A stretch of DNA of 64,000 nucleotides, from the NCBI GenBank assembly GCA_949358305.1, contig OX442314.1, positions 40,802,581 to 40,866,580 of the forward strand, written 5' to 3'. A program made the position numbers and the translations under genes. This DNA is from Strigamia acuminata (Eukaryota > Arthropoda > Chilopoda > Geophilomorpha > Linotaeniidae). Below, piece by piece: positions 60,154 to 64,000 of the stretch. The number at the start of each line of letters is the position of its first letter. The stretch's first letter is position 1. The notes beneath the pieces are model-generated. The model saw only the letters and a program-made list of their open reading frames with translations. It did no database searches and had not been told where the DNA came from.

Positions 60154-60956
60154 GGGGCGTGTCATCTAGCGCGAAAATATATTCCGCGAATCGATTTACC
60201 GCGAATCGATTTACCGCGAATCGATTTATCGCGAATCGATTTACCGCGAATTCAAATTCAAATTCTCTATTTTCTCTTGGCTTTCCTGCCCAGCTTCGAC
60301 GGCGAATTGTTCAGTAATAATGAATGTCAAAAACCAAGTGTGTTTAATGATACAATAGGTACGATGTGATGCTGCAATGTTGGCGCAAAGATTCTCATGC
60401 GAGACCAACGTTTATTGATCTCGTTACTAAAATTGAATCGATTATCCATGCATTGAAAAGAATGGTCATCAAAAACGTGTAATTTTAACTGTTTTATATG
60501 TGAATCATCCATTACCAGTAGACATAAACAAAGGCCTTATTTGCAACAGGTTTTGTCTTGTTTTCGCAACTAAAATCCCTCGATTTATTCGCAAATCTTT
60601 GCAGCGCTTCGGCTTAGGAATTGCACGATTCAAAAGCACAATTAATTCCACCCAAACACAACATCAGGTACACGTCCAACGTTGTAGTAATAGAAAATAG
60701 AAATCTTATAACGGCACTAAAATTTCCTTAAATAGTAAATGATAGTGTTACATAAACAGTCGAAGCTGGGCAGGAAAGCCAAAAGAAAATAGAGGAGTGG
60801 ATTTTAGAAATTCGCGGTAATTCGCGGTACTTCCTGTTCGCGCTAAATTGTTTCGCGCTAAATCGATTAGCGGAAAATCGATGTTCGAGCGCGAATTATA
60901 TTTTTCGCGGTAAAGCGAGTTCGCGGTAAATTGAGTCGCGGTAGATGTGCGGCCCC
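60154..60956. mobile_element. 803-bp inverted-repeat element with CGCGAATCGATTTAC subrepeats
   Basis: The ends read GGGGCGTGTCATCTAGCGCG and the complement of GGGGCCGCACATCTACCGCG. Inside the left end CGCGAATCGATTTAC repeats four times (60185-60244), and related TTCGCGGTAAA units fill the right end. A 36-bp inner inverted repeat lies at 60265-60300 and 60759-60794. It has no transposase ORF. It looks like a non-autonomous DNA element with subterminal repeats, flanked by 89-bp repeats rather than a short target duplication. Confidence 0.7.
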
Positions 60957-61045
60957 GGTTTTTCGTGTTGCCGGGATGAAAATTATCAAAATTCTATCAA
61001 CTGCCATCTCAATCAATAATTCCAACTACGCAGAGAAAAACAGAC
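60957..61045 (+). repeat. 89-bp perfect direct repeat, right copy
   Basis: Identical to 60065-60153. Sequence after it (CATCCACTAAAG) is unrelated to the element. Confidence 0.97.
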
Positions 61046-61740
61046 ATCCACTAAAGAAAAACAAGATAACTGTGAATAATGAGAACAAAATTAAACTTAA
61101 AAACGTTACCACCACGGAAATACATCGACCTTCCATTGTCCACACACTTTGAAAATGACTACGGGGTCAACAAACGGAAGCCCACAGTTTCTTGGTTCGT
61201 GAGAGAACAAATCTCGGTACATAAGCTGTGCGCTTGCAGCGCTTGCGGTGGTAAACCTGGTACCCTCACAAGGCATGGTATTTTGTTTCTTTGCGCAGAA
61301 ACAAGTTGTTTTTCGACTACTTGATCGAGGTTCAAGGGAAAGGATGTACGGATACTAACCTTCAACAAGAAGCAACCAATTCGATATATTATTTATGCAA
61401 AACTCGTTTCTGTTGTTTATTTCAAATGATAAACCGCTTTTATTAAAATGAGCTCAAACTAAAAACTTTTGAAGCAATCGATTTTTTAGTAAAAAATCAC
61501 GTAGTAACGGCTCTGAACAAAATCCAGGTTACACCCAAAATGGGGTACCCAATTTGGATATCCAAGTGCAACAAAATTTATCTATTTAAAAATAAAAACT
61601 TTCACTTCTCTTTAAAATTTGTAGTAATTTGACATTATTTAAGACATTTATATAGATGACAACATTGATTGTGAATTATTTTTTTCACAAATATAACTAA
61701 TTCGTTTTTATAAGATAAATCATTCCTCCTTTTTGGTTTT
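61046..61740. other. Unassigned sequence with one Cys-rich open frame
   Basis: The frame 61146-61320 reads WFVREQISVHKLCACSACGG and TRHGILFLCAETSCF, with a CxC..CGG pattern, but no family is recognised. Confidence 0.25.
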
Positions 61741-63202
61741 ACAAAACCAGGACGAGTTGCTCAATCAACCAGGAAAAAATATCTGTTTGGATCGTACCGG
61801 TAACAGGATGTCACATAAGTAATGGTAAAGTTTTTCTTTCTCAATAAGTAGGAATATACTGAAATCTGGTATTCTAATTGTGAATGTTAATTTGTAGGCT
61901 GAATTCATTGACTTGACTTTGGAGTCCAGTGATGTAAGTAATAACTTTAAAAAATACGCCATATCGTGTGTTTACCATATGCTCTATTACAGGATGAGTT
62001 TCATGAGTCATTTCATGATATGAGATAAATCAAACTGGAACATGATGATCTCAAAATGGAAAAGAAAAATGACAGGATTGAAATGGAACTAGAAAACCAG
62101 GATCATGAATTGCAGGCATGTATAAAAAATAAAAGCATCATATTATTGAAAAACACTGATTTTTAATGAATTTAAATCGATTATTAGTGATTTTTAACTA
62201 ATTTAAATTGATTATTAGTGATTTTTAGTTAAACAAATCGATTTTGTTGATTTTTTAGCTAATTTAAATCGATTTTGTTGATTTTATAAAATGATTTAAA
62301 TTGATTAATGATTTTTTGTTTCATAGAGATCATAATAATCATAATAAATATGCATGTTATCAAATTATTTTATTTCATTAAGATATTTTTGTCTTGTAGA
62401 GTGTCAGAGACGTAGACACGGATTCTGATTCTTCATTTCAAGTTATGGTAAATATTAAACTATTATCATGCAAATTTCATTTTTTACATTAATTTTTTGG
62501 CTTGTGTATAAATTTATATTTTAATGATCACTGGTGTAATTTATTTCTTTTAGATCTTATTTATTGTTAGAACATACAGTTCATTTTCTTTTATTTTAGA
62601 GTGAATGTTTTGATATTTCCTCATTACCAGTAAAGCAGCGTGAAGATCTCACATCATACGATAATCCTACAGTTGTTCCATTTCTATTGAATTGCCAAAA
62701 GAAAACTCCTGAATTAATTGTTGATGAATTACCACACAATATTTGTTACACGGCATGGTATGTTATTGATGTTGGTAAAAATTGAAAAGAAATACTTGCT
62801 GGTAATGCAGGTGCATGGAGGCAGACAGGTTGTGAACCTAAAGAATATGACATTTCGCATGATGAAAGAGATGATCAAACTTTAGTGCCAAGCAAGTGTG
62901 GGAACTATCTAGTTACTAGACGAACATACAGGAATTTATCAGAGTCAAGTTTTAGAAAAACAATTGTGACAGTTACCATTAAGGATGAAGTATTCAATTT
63001 AGTTTTTGTGCGTTATTATTATTTGAAGGATGGAGATGTACCCATTAAGGTCCAAGCTCATGGCAATAGAAAAGACAAGACTGTGCCATTTTATCGCACC
63101 TACAATTCAACCAAAGAACTGGACACAATACAAAACCACATCCCTGTGGACAAATTAAATGCTCCAGCATTGTATATACAGTGGTGGAAAAAAAATTTGT
63201 GA
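61741..63202 (+). pseudogene. Multi-exon transposon protein, possibly MULE-like N-terminal region
   Basis: Small exons bounded by AG and GT sites read AEFIDLTLESSD (before GTAAGT at 61936), KLEHDDLKMEKKNDRIEMEL (coiled coil, after an in-frame stop), SVRDVDTDSDSSFQVM, then SECFDISSLPVKQREDLTSY to YVIDVGKN with a TGA. A long exon follows: NYLVTRRTYRNLSESSFRK, FNLVFVRYYYLKDGDVP and PFYRTYNSTKELDTIQ. The last block resembles the region before the catalytic domain in animal MULE-type transposase proteins, from memory. Two stops break it and no catalytic domain follows. Exons at 62287-62798 are duplicated at 7582-8093. Confidence 0.45.
62287..62798 (+). repeat. 512-bp repeat, copy 2 (copy 1 at 7582-8093)
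   Basis: Gapless match with about ten mismatches to copy 1. Here the sequence continues into a longer coding region. Confidence 0.85.
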
Positions 63203-63639
63203 CCACTAGAGGTTTCTTGGTTGCAAGTCTAATTTTGACTTGAAAATTTATTTACAGGTTTGTAACATGATAATAAAGCATGGTATAAAATTATATGACA
63301 ATAACTCAAACCAAATTAGAGAAAGAAAAAAAAATTGGTCAAAAAGTGTCATTTGTGCTGGAAAAAAGTGCAGAAAAAACAGTATCACATATAGTGCACA
63401 AGATCACACCACAAACATGAAGAGAAGAGGAAGGAAAGCTCAAAGTAAGCAATCAAAGCCTGTAAATGTAGAAATTTAATGTTAATTCTTGTTGTTTTTT
63501 TAGAAAGGAAATGGAGTTTAAAAGCTCTCTCATTTTGTGCTTCTAAACTCTCAGAGGAAAAAAAAAAAATAGAGCCCCTCCTTGTCCACTACGATATCAG
63601 AAAAATTTTAAAACGACCATCTAGTACGACTGCAGGAGA
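63203..63639. other. No supported gene
   Basis: A Lys-rich open frame (63240-63479, SVICAGKKCRKNSITYSAQD) follows a ACAG acceptor-like site. It might be the last exon of the preceding transposon gene (short Cys/Lys-rich tail), but no motif confirms it. Confidence 0.3.
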
Positions 63640-64000
63640 AGACTGATTACTGATATTGCAAAGCAACAAGCAGCTGAGTCCTACGCGGAATTTACTGATC
63701 TCAGCAATTGTTTCAACCATGCGTCAATAGCTTTGCGACAAATGAAAACTTGAAACTAACCAACAACAGCTTGATGGACCTGTTGGCCCAACAACAAGCT
63801 GTTGTGGAAGGCGTGGTTGGTGCAGGCCAAGCCATGAATTTGATTCTAGCAGTCGCCACTACCACAGCAGCAACTGTTGCAAACATGGCAGCTACTAGTA
63901 TCATGGTAGGAGCAACGCCATTGCTGGAAACTGGAAATCCACTCCTCTTGGCATGGAGAGAAAAATACGCCCGTAAGATTGATCAAGCTATGCCTCCATC
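63640..64000 (+). pseudogene. Gag fragment related to Gypsy-B, cut by window edge
   Basis: After one frameshift near 63730 the frame reads NENLKLTNNSLMDLLAQQQA, VVEGVVGAGQAM and ETGNPLLLAWREKYARKIDQ AMP. It lines up with Gypsy-B Gag NESLLKMIASQKAIVDSVV and GNPLFLAWGEKFLHKTDQAM. Upstream QAAESYAEFTDLSNCF matches TRTEFGDISDRLTHAL. It is a separate, diverged lineage, and the remainder lies beyond the right edge. Confidence 0.8.

Noticed and set aside
60185-60244. CRISPR-like or origin-like 15-bp repeats
   Set aside because: Four head-to-tail units without spacers, matched by inverted relatives at the other end of an inverted-repeat element; they are subterminal repeats.

Overview
The window is a piece of eukaryotic, almost certainly invertebrate animal, nuclear DNA. 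Nearly everything recognisable is transposable element sequence: Ty3/gypsy LTR retrotransposons and fragments of P-element/THAP9, hAT, piggyBac, IS630/Tc1-like, CACTA-like, MULE-like and tyrosine-recombinase elements, with short introns bounded by GT..AG. I see no convincing intact housekeeping gene, no tRNA or rRNA and no prokaryotic gene organisation. The species cannot be named from the sequence.

Layout. 1-4434: truncated minus-strand copy of a gypsy element, called Gypsy-A here (end of pol, gag, leader, 5' LTR). It sits in a P-element transposase remnant (4435-5010). 5347-6724: short piggyBac-like element between TTAA repeats, next to a broken hAT transposase (6729-7581). 7582-11470: a 512-bp repeat, simple repeats, a second P-element remnant and an LTR-like block. 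13491-14898 and 20506-21425: two decayed copies of a Ulp1-type (C48) cysteine protease gene. 15700-19472: relics of a third gypsy ORF, a polypurine tract and an LTR, which interrupts an intron-containing IS630/Tc1-like transposase (19473-20294). 20380-24275: fragments of a SET domain, a YqaJ-like nuclease, a CACTA-like transposase, a 25-bp tandem array and a TatD-DNase pseudogene. 24721-35482: complete gypsy element Gypsy-B (identical-length LTRs, TSD AGAG, gag, pol, ORF3). 36410-38904: tyrosine recombinase remnant and a decayed ORF3. 38909-50696: complete 11.8-kb Gypsy-A on the minus strand (TSD AGTT, gag, pol, spliced ORF3), inserted into that decayed ORF3. 50763-52068: TTAA-flanked element with 90-bp inverted termini, in the same ORF3. 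52416-64000: relics of pol, gag, ORF3, hAT and MULE-like genes, a CpG-rich RGG-coding stretch, and an 803-bp inverted-repeat element between two perfect 89-bp direct repeats.

How the parts work together. In both complete elements gag and pol are joined by what looks like a textbook -1 ribosomal frameshift signal (A AAA AAC in Gypsy-A, G GGA AAC in Gypsy-B, each followed by a hairpin). Both carry a third ORF after pol that lacks the signal peptide and membrane segments of an envelope protein. In Gypsy-A this ORF is preceded by a small acidic exon that joins it in frame through consensus splice sites. Relatives of ORF3 recur at least four more times in the window, tied together by a CX2C-X15-CX2C zinc module, a conserved helical block, proline-rich stretches and in one case a PPxY motif. 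This recurring ORF3 family is the most interesting undescribed system I can point to.
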